Notes: a model not told the origin generated them from the sequence alone. 64,000 nt of DNA from Cohnella candidum (GCF_003713065.1 NZ_CP033433.1:2977001-3041000), one strand, 5' to 3'. Shown: positions 26,081 through 34,909, counted from the first letter of the stretch. Numbers and translations are program-made.

Positions 26081-27661
26081 TTAGGGGTTGGAGTTAAGGT
26101 CGTCGTTCGTTTGGAATTTGTTTTTGTCGCCGATGGTGACGGTAAGGTCGATCTTCTGGCCGTTGCGGATGACGTTCAGCTTCACCTTATCTCCGACGTT
26201 CTTCTTCTGGATGGCCGTGATCAAGCTTTCGTTGTCCTTGTAGCTCGTTCCGTCCATGCCCGTGATCACGTCATACGCTCTCAGGTCCGCTTTGTAAGCA
26301 GGGGATCCGAATACGACGTCGCGTACCAGGGAGCCCGTCGTCCCGCTGACGCCGAGCTTATCGGCGATATCCGGGGTCATCGTCATGAGCGTAGCTCCGA
26401 TGAACGGAACCGGTTTTTTCGGAATGCTCGTGTTGTTCTTCAAGTTCTGAAGCACTTCGGAAATCGTGCTCGTCGGAATCGCGAACCCGATGCCTTGCGC
26501 CTGGGAGCTGACCGCGGTGTTGATTCCGATGACTTCGCCGTTCAGGTTGAGCAACGGGCCGCCGGAGTTGCCGGGGTTAATCGAAGCGTCGGTTTGCAGC
26601 AAGTGCTGATAATTGCGGGTGCCTTGCGAGTCCGGAATGCTGATTTCGCGCTCGTTGGAGCTCAGTACGCCGACGGTAACCGTATGGTCGAAACCGTAAG
26701 GATTGCCGATCGCCACGACCCAGTCGCCCATGTTGGAGCTTCCGGAATTGCCCAGCTTCAGCGTCGGGAAGCCGGTGCCCTCGATTTTCAGGACCGCGAG
26801 GTCCAAATCGTAGCTCGAGCCGAGCAGCTTCGCTTTGAACGGTTTGTTATGCCCGACGACGGTAACCTCAATGTCGTCGGCGTCCGCGATCACATGCTGG
26901 TTCGTCAGAATATAGCCGTCGGACTCAAACAGGAAACCGGATCCCATTCCGCTCGGCTGCAACGTTCCGCTGCCACTGCCATTGTCGCTGCCGTTGCCGC
27001 CGTTGTCGTTAGGGCTTTGCCCGAAAAATTGCTCGAACAGATCATCCATGGAAGAATTGCTGCGACCGTTCGATTTGACCGAGGTCTCGATTTTCACGAC
27101 GGCTGGCGAGGCCTGCTCGAAAATCTTCGCGATGTTGTTCGGCCGGACGACGTCCGCCGTGTTGCCGACCGGATTGCTGGCCGTTTTGGCCGTCGCGGTC
27201 ACAGCCGGTGCCGCGAACGTGTCCTGCGAGAACCAGTTGCCCCGGTCCGCCGCGAACATCAAGCCGCCGACCGCGACGACGCCGACCATGAACGAGGCGA
27301 AAACGGCGCGCAGCGAAGTCCTTCTCGGCGGCGTCTGCCAAGAGCCTCCGCGTCCGCTGCCGGATACCGTGAAGGGACGGTATTCGCGGGATGCGGTCAC
27401 GACTTCCGTCTGTTGCTCCGCCGAATCTTGCGCTTGCTCTTGCAAAGCTTCCGCGCTCGGCTCTTCCATGCGCTCGGCCTGAACCGGCTGCGGCCTGCCG
27501 AACGGCCCGAACGAGTAGGGCTCCGATGCCCTGCGCACGCCGGCGTACGGATCGTCTCTCTCCGGCTGCGATGCCCGCTCCGCGTCGTGACGCTCCTGCC
27601 TATTGTCTTGCCCGTATGAGAACCCCTGCATGTCGTCCGGTTTTTTGTTCTGATCGTCCAT
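26081..27661 (-). CDS. htrA: HtrA/DegP-type membrane serine protease with PDZ domain
   Basis: 526 residues from ATG at 27661, chosen for GGGAGG 8 bases upstream. The first 110 residues are charged, Gln/Arg/Glu-rich and cytoplasmic. One membrane anchor follows (FASFMVGVVAVGGLMFA), then a trypsin-like domain with catalytic His in TNQHVIADAD, Asp in SYDLDLAVLK and Ser in INPGNSGGPLLNL, and a C-terminal PDZ domain (GSLVRDVVFGSPAYKADLRAYDVI). The active site faces outside the membrane, where it degrades misfolded exported proteins. The long cytoplasmic tail is common in Bacilli. It is single and terminated before the two-component genes. Confidence 0.95.
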   Translation of the reverse strand: MDDQNKKPDDMQGFSYGQDNRQERHDAERASQPERDDPYAGVRRASEPYSFGPFGRPQPVQAERMEEPSAEALQEQAQDSAEQQTEVVTASREYRPFTVSGSGRGGSWQTPPRRTSLRAVFASFMVGVVAVGGLMFAADRGNWFSQDTFAAPAVTATAKTASNPVGNTADVVRPNNIAKIFEQASPAVVKIETSVKSNGRSNSSMDDLFEQFFGQSPNDNGGNGSDNGSGSGTLQPSGMGSGFLFESDGYILTNQHVIADADDIEVTVVGHNKPFKAKLLGSSYDLDLAVLKIEGTGFPTLKLGNSGSSNMGDWVVAIGNPYGFDHTVTVGVLSSNEREISIPDSQGTRNYQHLLQTDASINPGNSGGPLLNLNGEVIGINTAVSSQAQGIGFAIPTSTISEVLQNLKNNTSIPKKPVPFIGATLMTMTPDIADKLGVSGTTGSLVRDVVFGSPAYKADLRAYDVITGMDGTSYKDNESLITAIQKKNVGDKVKLNVIRNGQKIDLTVTIGDKNKFQTNDDLNSNP

Positions 27662-27804
27662 GTTTCGATTCCTCCCTCTGGCGCACCGCTCGGAGGCGCC
27701 ATATCTTCTTGATCCCATCTTGGACTCCGAACCTTAAAACTATCTTAAACCGAAATGAATCCGAAGTAAAAAAACGGGGAGTTGCGACAAGCTTTCGCTC
27801 CCAA

Positions 27805-27835
27805 GCAAAAAATCGCCGGAACGCAGTTCGGGCGA
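27805..27835 (-). terminator. Terminator after yugN
   Basis: TCGCC/GGCGA (27813-27817 and 27831-27835) enclose a GAAC/GTTC inner stem. A run of six T on the minus strand follows. It ends the YugN-like gene ahead of htrA. Confidence 0.88.
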
Positions 27836-27864
27836 CTTCTTGATGTCCGATTAAGGCTTCAGTC

Positions 27865-28269
27865 TCAAAAACTTTCAATTTCCCGGATTTTCCGTTTCGC
27901 CTCTTCGATCCAATTCGGTTCGATATCGGCATCCGCGTCGACGGGATCGGAAAATTGGTCGATCATGGCACCCATGGCGCGCGGATGGGCTTCCTTGTCC
28001 AGCCCTTCATTATAGACATGCTTCAGGACGTAGGGCTCGCCGAGAAGGATCCGCACGTCGACGTCCGACATCTCGCTGTCCAGACTGCCGCGGGTCACTT
28101 GAAACGGAAGCCTCAGCCACACCTTGTTCACCGTATCCAGCGCGCAATCGAACGATCCGTGATCGTAGTCCCAATTTCCGCCCAGCGTGAACCCTTTTTG
28201 CTCCGCCGCTTCGCGGAAGGGGAAGTAATCCCTCGTTTGGGAGGTTAAAGAAGAAGAGATCGGATACAT
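27865..28269 (-). CDS. yugN: YugN-like family protein
   Basis: 134 residues, no signal or membrane segment. The pattern LGGNWDYDHGSFDCALD, VWLRLPF and DVDVRILLGEPYVLKHVYNEGLD matches the YugN-like family, a small Bacillota-specific family without a defined biochemical role. The start is ATG behind AAAGGGGG. It stands alone between htrA and the lia operon. Confidence 0.85.
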   Translation of the reverse strand: MYPISSSLTSQTRDYFPFREAAEQKGFTLGGNWDYDHGSFDCALDTVNKVWLRLPFQVTRGSLDSEMSDVDVRILLGEPYVLKHVYNEGLDKEAHPRAMGAMIDQFSDPVDADADIEPNWIEEAKRKIREIESF

Positions 28270-28312
28270 GCTTATCCCCCTTTAGGATTAGCCTATCCGG
28301 TCTCTTCCCTGA

Positions 28313-28987
28313 TTATCCCTGTTTGGCCCAGCCTTTTCGGTGCGCGTAAATCGCCAGCTGCGTGCGGTCCTCCACTTCGCACTTCATCAGCAGGTTGCTC
28401 ACGTGCGTTTTTACTGTTTTCACGCTGATGTGAAGCTCGTCGCCGATCTCCTTGTTGGATTTCCCTTCCGCGATGAGAAGCAGAACCTCGCGTTCGCGCT
28501 CGGTCAAGCCCTCGTCCTCGGTTTGCACCGACCGTTTGCGCAGCCCCCTCGTTAAAGCTTGGGAGACGTCCCCGCTCATTACCGGCATGTTCCGCAGCGC
28601 GCCTTGCATCGCGTAAATGAGCTCGTCCGCCGACACCGTCTTCAGAACGTAGCTGACGGCGCCCGCTTCGATGGCCTCGACGACTTTATCGTCCTCCAGG
28701 AAGCTGGTCAAAATGATGATGCGCAAATCCGGGAACTTCTCCAGCAGCGCGCGCGTCGTTTCCACGCCGTCCATTTGCGGCATCATGAGATCCATTAACA
28801 CGAGATGAGGCATCCGGCCTTCGAAGCCGCCGCCCGTCAGCTTCCGAACCGCTTCGGCCCCTCCGGGAGCTTCCCCGATCACTTCGAACCGCGAATCCAA
28901 CATCAAATACGTCTTCAAACCCATCCGAACCATCTCATGGTCGTCGACGATCAAGACGTTCCAAACGTTCTCTTCCCCAGCCGCCAC
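28313..28987 (-). CDS. liaR: LiaR-like response regulator (NarL family)
   Basis: 224 residues from GTG at 28987, chosen because GGAGGAG stands 9 bases ahead and the GTG overlaps the kinase stop (TAGTG). The receiver has VDDHEMVRMG, phospho-acceptor Asp in LVLMDLMMPQMDG and Lys in YVLKTVSADE. A LuxR-type helix-turn-helix follows (LTEREREVLLLIAEGKSNKEIGDELHISVKTVKTHVSNLL). It is the third gene of liaFSR and directs the cell-envelope stress response to wall-active antibiotics. Confidence 0.94.
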   Translation of the reverse strand: MAAGEENVWNVLIVDDHEMVRMGLKTYLMLDSRFEVIGEAPGGAEAVRKLTGGGFEGRMPHLVLMDLMMPQMDGVETTRALLEKFPDLRIIILTSFLEDDKVVEAIEAGAVSYVLKTVSADELIYAMQGALRNMPVMSGDVSQALTRGLRKRSVQTEDEGLTEREREVLLLIAEGKSNKEIGDELHISVKTVKTHVSNLLMKCEVEDRTQLAIYAHRKGWAKQG

Positions 28988-30039
28988 TATTCTTCTCTCC
29001 TCCGTGTTTCGATGTCGGCGCTCTCCTCGCCGAACTTGGGAAGCCACACGCGCACGCGCGTTCCCGCGCCTTGCTTGGTGACGATCTCGGCCTCCCCGCC
29101 GAGCTTCAGCGCTCGCTCCCTCATCGTAGACAACCCGTAGGCGCCCTCCCTGACTTGGCCCGGCTTGAATCCCGAACCGTCATCTTCGATCTGCAGGGTC
29201 ACCTGGCGTTCCGTTTCCCCGAGCAGCAAGCGGACCGTTTGCGCTTCCGCGTGTTTGACGACGTTGGCCATCGCTTCCTGGATGATGAGGAACAGCTGAT
29301 GTTCTTTCGCTTCCGAAAGCGTGCCGATCAACTGGATGTCGAGCGTTCCCTGCAGCCCGTTGTGCCGGCAATAATCCGGGAACCAACGTTCCAGCGCCTC
29401 GGCCAAAGTCCGTCCCTGGAGCTCCATGGGACGGAGCTGGGCAATCAGCCCCCTCATCTGGCGCTGCGCAGATGAGGACATGGCGATCAACTGTTCCATT
29501 AACTTATGGGCCTGATCTTCGTCTTTCTCGAGCAGCTTTGGCAAAGAAGAGGCCGACATGTGCAAAGCGAACAACTGCTGGCTGACGGTATCGTGCAGAT
29601 CCCGCGCCAGCCGCTTCCGCTCTTCCAGCACCGCCGCTTCCTTGGAGGCCGACTCCTCCGAAACGTCCCGCTCGCCAAGCCGCTGCAGCAGCTTGAGCCG
29701 TTCCTCCACCCCGGACAGCATCGAGTTAAATTCGCGATAAACGCCGGCAAACGCATCCATGCCGAGCTCGGGCAGCCGGACGTTCCAATTGCCGGCATCC
29801 GCCTGCTTGAAAGCGAGCTGCAGCTGGTCGAGCCTCCGTTGGTTCCGGTGGCCGAACACGTAAGCGACGGCCATCTGTGCAATCAGGAACACGAATGTCC
29901 AACCGAGCCAGGTTTCCAGGCTGGGCGCATCGTCGGACCAAGCGCCCCACCCGAAATAGACAATCAGCATCATCGCGAGCGTCGAGAGGCCGGAAGTGAC
30001 GGCGTTCTCCCATTTGCCGTTGCGTACCAGTCGCCTCAT
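28987..30039 (-). CDS. liaS: LiaS-like sensor histidine kinase
   Basis: 350 residues with two N-terminal membrane helices (about 15-33 and 45-65), a HAMP-like linker, a HisKA_3 dimer with the phospho-acceptor in RLARDLHDTVSQQLFALHM, and an ATPase domain ending in YGLSTMRERALKLGGEAEI. The tiny external loop is typical of intramembrane-sensing kinases. LiaF starts 4 bases upstream in the operon and normally holds such a kinase inactive. Confidence 0.94.
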   Translation of the reverse strand: MRRLVRNGKWENAVTSGLSTLAMMLIVYFGWGAWSDDAPSLETWLGWTFVFLIAQMAVAYVFGHRNQRRLDQLQLAFKQADAGNWNVRLPELGMDAFAGVYREFNSMLSGVEERLKLLQRLGERDVSEESASKEAAVLEERKRLARDLHDTVSQQLFALHMSASSLPKLLEKDEDQAHKLMEQLIAMSSSAQRQMRGLIAQLRPMELQGRTLAEALERWFPDYCRHNGLQGTLDIQLIGTLSEAKEHQLFLIIQEAMANVVKHAEAQTVRLLLGETERQVTLQIEDDGSGFKPGQVREGAYGLSTMRERALKLGGEAEIVTKQGAGTRVRVWLPKFGEESADIETRRREE

Positions 30040-30043
30040 GCGC

Positions 30044-31117
30044 TTACCCTACCTTCGTCACCCGTACGTCGCCGATAAAGGAGCTGGCGACCAGGACGAC
30101 CCGTTTTTCCGTATCCGCATAGCTCGGCGTTTCGACGGACATATGATTGAAAAATCCGCCGCGTCTGTGGTCCCATACCCGGACATCCCCGATCAGGCTG
30201 CTGGAGACGACCTGCACGCCGATGCTCAGATCGTTCGGAACGAACACTTTCACGTCGCCGATGAAGCACGAAACGTAGATCCTCGTTTCCCCCAGGGGGA
30301 TTTGCGCTTTGGTCAGGTCCAACGTCGTGTCCCCGATAAAATGGGAAATGTTCATCGGCTTCAGCTCCCAATAATCCTGCCCGATGTGGACATCGCCGAT
30401 GAAGCGGTGATGCTGGGCGGCATGCGGATCGTAGTGCCGCCAATTCCCGTGGCCATGATGTCTCTTCCACCTCATTTCACGGCGTTCCATGCGCTCACGA
30501 TAACGTTCCATCCGCTCGTGGTAACGATCCCGCCTCTCGTCGCGGAAGATCGGTGCGCCTTCAGGCGAAGAGCGGCCCTCCGTCGGTCCCGGTGGAGGCG
30601 GCGGGTAAGCGCGACCGGCATCGGTAAACGAAGCGCCCGGATCGTCCGTCAGCGGAGGCGCCGGCGGCGGCCCTTGGGGCGGAGCGGACGGAGCCGGCGG
30701 AACGGGAGGTACGGGAGGCGGCGTGACGGGATTCCAGCCGTAATGCCGGCTGTCGTCATCACTCCGGCGGTCCCGCTTAGGCCTCGAGCCTCTGGCCATC
30801 ATGCTGATACCGACCAGGATCAGGATAACCGGGCCGATCATGCTGAACAGATCCCCGAGGTTCCATTCGAACCAGCCCATGTTCCGGCCAAGGAAAACGA
30901 CACCGACCAGAATGACGATAATGTTCCAGAACGATCCTCCGGACCGCTGGATCAGCAGACCCTGCAGCCCGAACAAAATAATGAAGGCCGGCCAGAAATT
31001 CGCGAACAACTCTCCGATGCTGACGGAAGCGATGCCGGTCTGGTTCAGCAGGAACACGACGCCTACGGCGACGAGCACGATCCCCCAGAAAAGCCGGTGT
31101 AAAAACGACGGTTGCAT
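30044..31117 (-). CDS. liaF: LiaF-like membrane inhibitor with an enlarged linker
   Basis: 357 residues, against about 240 in B. subtilis LiaF. Four membrane helices cover residues 8-110. A Pro-rich stretch (about 125-165) and a segment dense in Arg, Glu, His and Met (about 185-235) make an unusually long linker. The C-terminal 120 residues are the LiaF cell-wall-antibiotic-response domain, where five FIGD or LIGD-type repeats are spaced about 25 residues apart, suggesting a beta-helix. It is first in liaFSR, with GGAGG 8 bases before the ATG. It should repress the kinase LiaS in the absence of envelope damage. Confidence 0.92.
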   Translation of the reverse strand: MQPSFLHRLFWGIVLVAVGVVFLLNQTGIASVSIGELFANFWPAFIILFGLQGLLIQRSGGSFWNIIVILVGVVFLGRNMGWFEWNLGDLFSMIGPVILILVGISMMARGSRPKRDRRSDDDSRHYGWNPVTPPPVPPVPPAPSAPPQGPPPAPPLTDDPGASFTDAGRAYPPPPPGPTEGRSSPEGAPIFRDERRDRYHERMERYRERMERREMRWKRHHGHGNWRHYDPHAAQHHRFIGDVHIGQDYWELKPMNISHFIGDTTLDLTKAQIPLGETRIYVSCFIGDVKVFVPNDLSIGVQVVSSSLIGDVRVWDHRRGGFFNHMSVETPSYADTEKRVVLVASSFIGDVRVTKVG

Positions 31118-31258
31118 AACCTAAACCTCCGATTGCCATAATGTTCATCTCTATGGTTCTCAGTATAAGGAATCTTTCGGAATCCGGACAGCGCCGCGGG
31201 ATGGAAAGCGGCCTCGGTCTCGAGACGGAGAACCTTACGGCGATCCCATCCATTTTCA

Positions 31259-31275
31259 TGTCAATAATCATAACG
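31259..31275. promoter_or_regulatory. Upstream GlnR-like box of amt
   Basis: TGTCAATAATCATAACG fits TGTNA-N7-TNACA except for the last base. It ends 7 bases before the -35 of the amt promoter. Confidence 0.6.
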
Positions 31276-31282
31276 CGATTCG

Positions 31283-31311
31283 TTGACATTAGCGGTTTAC
31301 CCCGATATAAT
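31283..31311 (+). promoter_or_regulatory. amt promoter, full sigma-A consensus
   Basis: TTGACA (31283-31288), a 17-base spacer and TATAAT (31306-31311). Transcription should begin near 31318. Confidence 0.9.
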
Positions 31312-31332
31312 GAGGGCGAATTTACGGAATTT

Positions 31333-31352
31333 ATGTTAGGTTTCTATAACAT
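31333..31352. promoter_or_regulatory. Inverted repeat downstream of the amt start (GlnR-like, 8-base spacer)
   Basis: ATGTTA and TAACAT form a perfect 6-bp inverted repeat with 8 bases between them. This is one base longer than the N7 spacing of a classical GlnR/TnrA box (compared over the TGTNA/TNACA core). It lies inside the transcribed leader, where a bound repressor would block elongation or initiation. Confidence 0.5.
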
Positions 31353-31369
31353 TACAGGAGTTGTAAAGG

Positions 31370-32650
31370 ATGCAATTGGCGGATTTGTCCAGGGGATTGG
31401 ACACGATATGGGTAGTGCTTACAGCCGCGATGATCCTGCTGATGGAAGGCGGATTCGCCCTGCTGGAAGCCGGTTTCGTCCGTCAGAAAAACGCCGTCAG
31501 CATCATCATGAAGGTGTTCGTCGACATCTCCTTCGGAGCGCTCGTCTATTACGCCGTCGGGTTCGGTTTGATGTACGGCAAGGACTGGGGCGGATGGATC
31601 GGCAGCAGCGGGTTCTTCATGGGAGGAGACCTGACGCATCTTCATCTGAACATCTCCCACGACACCTATTGGTTGTTCCAAAGCGCATTCGTCATCGCCG
31701 TCATTTCCATCGTCTCGGGCGCGGTCGCGGAGCGCATCCATTTCCGCGCTTACATCGTATACACGATTTTCATGACCGGCCTCATCTACCCGATCGCGGG
31801 TCACTGGATTTGGTCCCCCGGAGGATGGTTGGCGAAACTTGGCATGGTCGATTTCGCCGGCTCGGCCGCGATTCATGCCCTCGGCGGCTTCGCCGCGCTG
31901 GCCGCGGCCATTTTCCTCGGACCTCGCATCGGCCGTTTCGGAGAAGGCGGCAAAACGAACATCGTGCCTCCTTCCAACCTGCCGCTCGCATCGGTCGGTG
32001 CGTTCATCCTGTGGTTCGGCTGGTTCGGCTTCAATTCGGGGAGCACGCTCAGCGCCACCAACGAGGCCATCGGCCACATCGCCGTGACGACGATGCTCGC
32101 GTCCGCGGCCGGATGCGCAACCTGTATCCTGTTCACGATGCTCCGCTACCGGAAATCCGATCCGCCGATGGTCATCAACGGCGCGCTTGCAGGCCTGGTC
32201 GGCATTACGGCTGGCTGCGCCTTCGTCTCCGACGCCGCCGCGATCCTGATCGGAGCCGTTTCCGGAATCGCGATGGTGTTCGCCAGCGAATGGCTGGAGG
32301 CGCGGAAGGTTGACGATCCGGTCGGCGCTTTCGCCGTGCACGGCATCAGCGGCAGCATAGGCACGCTCGCCGTCGGCCTCTTCGCGGTGCCGGGCTCGAC
32401 CGCGCATGCAGGTCTCTTCTACGGCGGCGGTTGGCAACTACTTGGCGCGCAGGCGCTTGGATTGGCGGTCGTCGCCGTATGGGGCTTCGCGCTGACATGG
32501 GGCACGTTCGCGCTCATCCAGCGGTTTAAGCCCGCCAGGGTGTCCCGAGACGAAGAGCTCATCGGCCTCGACGTCGGCATTCACGGCGTTCCGGCATACA
32601 GCCAGGAGCACGACTTCCTTGACGTCGACGATCTGCGAAATCCCCGTTAA
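31370..32650 (+). CDS. amt: Ammonium transporter
   Basis: 426 residues with about eleven membrane helices. Motifs include the pore twin histidines in AIHALGGFAAL (about 167) and FAVHGISG (about 318), plus FILWFGWFGFNSGS and the Phe gate region. It imports ammonium or ammonia and usually works with a GlnK-type PII protein, but no glnK gene follows here. The start has AGGAG 9 bases ahead. The two GlnR-like sites around its consensus promoter suggest nitrogen control, paralleling glnA 10 kb away. Confidence 0.95.
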   Translation: MQLADLSRGLDTIWVVLTAAMILLMEGGFALLEAGFVRQKNAVSIIMKVFVDISFGALVYYAVGFGLMYGKDWGGWIGSSGFFMGGDLTHLHLNISHDTYWLFQSAFVIAVISIVSGAVAERIHFRAYIVYTIFMTGLIYPIAGHWIWSPGGWLAKLGMVDFAGSAAIHALGGFAALAAAIFLGPRIGRFGEGGKTNIVPPSNLPLASVGAFILWFGWFGFNSGSTLSATNEAIGHIAVTTMLASAAGCATCILFTMLRYRKSDPPMVINGALAGLVGITAGCAFVSDAAAILIGAVSGIAMVFASEWLEARKVDDPVGAFAVHGISGSIGTLAVGLFAVPGSTAHAGLFYGGGWQLLGAQALGLAVVAVWGFALTWGTFALIQRFKPARVSRDEELIGLDVGIHGVPAYSQEHDFLDVDDLRNPR

Positions 32651-32662
32651 CAAGCACAAATA

Positions 32663-32692
32663 GGACGTCACCGGTCTTGGCCGGCGACGCCC
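32663..32692. terminator. Terminator-like hairpin between amt and the small membrane peptide
   Basis: A 12-position stem (32663-32674 with 32681-32692) has a 6-base loop. Two mismatches on the plus strand become G-U pairs on the minus strand, where TATTTGT follows, so it fits best as the minus-strand terminator of the 33-residue gene. It may also slow transcription of amt. Confidence 0.65.
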
Positions 32693-32718
32693 TTTCCTAT
32701 CTCCGTTCAATCGTTTAT

Positions 32719-32820
32719 CTATTGCAAAATCGTGATCACCAGACCGACGACCATCAGGATCAGCCCGATATCGAACAGCACCAGCATGGCCAGCAGCCAT
32801 TTGCTCATTTTCGTTTCCAT
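32719..32820 (-). CDS. Small single-pass membrane peptide, 33 residues
   Basis: Reading the minus strand from ATG at 32820 gives METKMSKWLLAMLVLFDIG, then a hydrophobic run, ending in Gln at stop 32719. It is one amphipathic start plus one membrane helix. GGGAGTGAGAG precedes the ATG and a hairpin terminator follows the stop, supporting a real gene. No family was recognised. It lies in the 323-base interval between amt and the coiled-coil gene. Confidence 0.6.
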   Translation of the reverse strand: METKMSKWLLAMLVLFDIGLILMVVGLVITILQ

Positions 32821-32901
32821 CTCTCTCACTCCCGCGTCATCATCACGCCTCTTCTGTTCTATTCACCAATTAACCGTTCATGACCCCGTTCAAAAGCAAA
32901 T

Positions 32902-32942
32902 GGCCCGTCAATGCCGCGAAAGATTCGCGAAATTGACGGGCC
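32902..32942 (-). terminator. Terminator after the coiled-coil gene
   Basis: GGCCCGTCAAT (32902-32912) pairs perfectly with 32932-32942, with an inner CGCGAA/TTCGCG stem. On the minus strand ATTTGCTTTTG follows. Confidence 0.88.
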
Positions 32943-32973
32943 TATAGATGGTTCGCGCGTTCAGGGACTCGAC

Positions 32974-33330
32974 TTAAACGAGGGTATCCGGCAAATCCGC
33001 CGGAATCGAACCGCTCAGCATGGCGTAGTAACGTCCGACTTCTTCCCGAAGGAGACGAACCTTCTCCATCGGCTTCTTCACGTAATGGATATACTCGACC
33101 GCCAAATGATGGTCCGGTTTCTTCCCGCTCAGCATCCTGCGCAGCGGGGACAACGAGCGATAAGCTTGTTCTTCCTTGCGAAGGCGGCGCTCGTAACGTT
33201 CGACCATCTGCTCGATTTCCACGATTTCCTGCTCGCGCTTGGCAATGAGAGCCGCCAGCAAGGAATGCACCTCAGCCGCCTTTTTCTTCACGTTCGTCGC
33301 CGGTTGGGGGGACAATGAGGGTTCCGTCAA
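32974..33330 (-). CDS. Hypothetical coiled-coil protein, 118 residues
   Basis: The start is TTG at 33330 behind AGGTGAG. Residues 12-65 are highly charged heptad-like helix (EREIVEIEQMVERYERRLRKEEQ-type pattern), followed by a second helix from about 72. It is soluble, with no signal peptide or recognised domain. A good sigma-A promoter and its own terminator make it a single-gene unit. Function unknown. Confidence 0.75.
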   Translation of the reverse strand: MTEPSLSPQPATNVKKKAAEVHSLLAALIAKREQEIVEIEQMVERYERRLRKEEQAYRSLSPLRRMLSGKKPDHHLAVEYIHYVKKPMEKVRLLREEVGRYYAMLSGSIPADLPDTLV

Positions 33331-33379
33331 GCTTTCTCACCTGCCATCATTTTTGTTAACTTTCATCACATTTAATTCT

Positions 33380-33408
33380 ATTATAAAGGGTTCAATATAA
33401 TTTGTTAA
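33380..33408 (-). promoter_or_regulatory. Promoter of the coiled-coil gene
   Basis: On the minus strand TTAACA (33403-33408), a 17-base spacer and TATAAT (33380-33385). The hexamer GTTAAC occurs on both sides of it, at the -35 and near 33355. Confidence 0.75.
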
Positions 33409-33428
33409 CACTTATGTCAGGTTTATTG

Positions 33429-34829
33429 TCAAGAAACCACAATATCGATGCCCACCACGCCGATCGCCGCGCCGTCTTTGCCCCGAATCGGCATCGAAAC
33501 CGTCAAGCAAGGCTTCTTCGTTATGGCGGAGACGTACAACTCGGACACGAAGGTCTCCCCGGCCATCGCCCGTTTCCACCATTCCCGGCCGCGCGCGTTG
33601 AGCAATCCGGCTTCCGGTTCGCTGAACACGAAGGAACCGTCGCTCCGGTTGGACCAAATCGCTTCTACCCCCTGGGTGCGCCCCAACCATCCCTTTAACA
33701 GTTCACGGTGCTTAGCCGGCTCCATACCCGCCAAATCCGGATCCGACAGTACGCCGCCAAGCCAGGAGATCCACGTCGAAGGATCCGCGGAGACGCCTGC
33801 ATCCGACCTTTTATCGCCGACAAGCCGCACGGATTCGGAAAGCTCTCCGGCGGCCTCCTTCAATTCGGTGGATACGCGGCCGAGGTTGTCGATTTCCACC
33901 CGCTGCTTCTTATTCTGCTCCAAGGTCTCGTCTACACTCGTCAGCGTCAGATTGACGGCCTCGACGACTTCCTCCAGCCTTCCTCCCGCGGCCGTCGTCC
34001 GATCCGCTTGCTCGACGGCGAACCGCAAAGTGACGCCCGCCCGTTGATCGACTTTATGGATCGCATTGAAAATCGCGTCCATGCTGTCGCGCATCGTCCC
34101 CATCTCCTGAAGCCCGCGAGAGACGGATTCTTTCTCACTCTCGACCGAACTGACCACGTTGCGGATTCCCGTCTCGATCTCCTGCACGATGGCGGTGGAA
34201 CGCTTGACGGCTTGTCCGCTTTGTTCGGCCAGCTTGCGGATTTCCGTCGCCACGACGGAAAATCCAAGTCCGTGCTCCCCCGCATGCGCGGCTTCGATCG
34301 CCGCGTTCAATGCCAGCAAGGAAGTTTGCGTGACGATCTCCTGGATCAGCGCGTTGATTTCCCCGATCTTGGAGGCTTGAGCGATCAAGCCGTTGACCCT
34401 TTCCTCCATCGCGCCGTGGTTCCGGGAGAGATCGTTCATGACCTCGTCCGTATGCTGCAGCGATCTGCAGACCTCGAGCACAACATCCCTCGTCTGCTGG
34501 CTCTGCGCGCTCATTTCTTCGGAAACGCCGCGGATTTCCTGCGAAGCCGCCGATACTTCCTGCAAAGCGGAGAAGGCTTCTTTCAAGGAATCCATGGCGC
34601 TTCGGCTGTGCTGCCTGAGATTTTCTTCCTTCACCGCCGCTTTATCCGCCAAGGTGCCGAGCTGGCCCATGCTTTGGTCGACTTCGGAAACGGCCGCTTG
34701 AAGCCTGTCGGCGATGACGAGCGCCTCGTCGGTCATGCGGCGGAGCTTCTCGGGATTATCGGTTTGTGCCGGCGTCGCGGTGACGACGTTCTCTTTAAGA
34801 CGTAACCATTGCGTCCATTTTCGTGTCAT
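33429..34829 (-). CDS. Soluble chemoreceptor-like protein with C-terminal Cache-type sensor
   Basis: 466 residues from ATG at 34829, chosen for GGAGG 8 bases upstream. No membrane segment is seen. Residues 30-330 are long coiled coil containing the MCP signalling tip ([40 protein letters not shown], about 180-225). Residues 350-466 look like a PDC/Cache sensor ([58 protein letters not shown]). In usual receptors the Cache domain is external and N-terminal; here it is last and must be cytoplasmic. It may feed CheA-CheW or act alone; no che genes are nearby. Confidence 0.88.
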   Translation of the reverse strand: MTRKWTQWLRLKENVVTATPAQTDNPEKLRRMTDEALVIADRLQAAVSEVDQSMGQLGTLADKAAVKEENLRQHSRSAMDSLKEAFSALQEVSAASQEIRGVSEEMSAQSQQTRDVVLEVCRSLQHTDEVMNDLSRNHGAMEERVNGLIAQASKIGEINALIQEIVTQTSLLALNAAIEAAHAGEHGLGFSVVATEIRKLAEQSGQAVKRSTAIVQEIETGIRNVVSSVESEKESVSRGLQEMGTMRDSMDAIFNAIHKVDQRAGVTLRFAVEQADRTTAAGGRLEEVVEAVNLTLTSVDETLEQNKKQRVEIDNLGRVSTELKEAAGELSESVRLVGDKRSDAGVSADPSTWISWLGGVLSDPDLAGMEPAKHRELLKGWLGRTQGVEAIWSNRSDGSFVFSEPEAGLLNARGREWWKRAMAGETFVSELYVSAITKKPCLTVSMPIRGKDGAAIGVVGIDIVVS

Positions 34830-34909
34830 CTTGTTAACCTCCGACAGAATTAGATCCGTTTTTATGTAAATTATTCTAACATTATAGCCAGTCGGAGGAC
34901 AAAAATAAA

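Noticed and set aside
26111..27619. 502-codon plus-strand frame opposite htrA
   Set aside because: Antisense shadow of the protease gene; composition is low-information and there is no ribosome binding site.
31333..31352. Classical GlnR box downstream of the amt promoter
   Set aside because: The spacer is one base too long for TGTNA-N7-TNACA, so it is reported only as GlnR-like.
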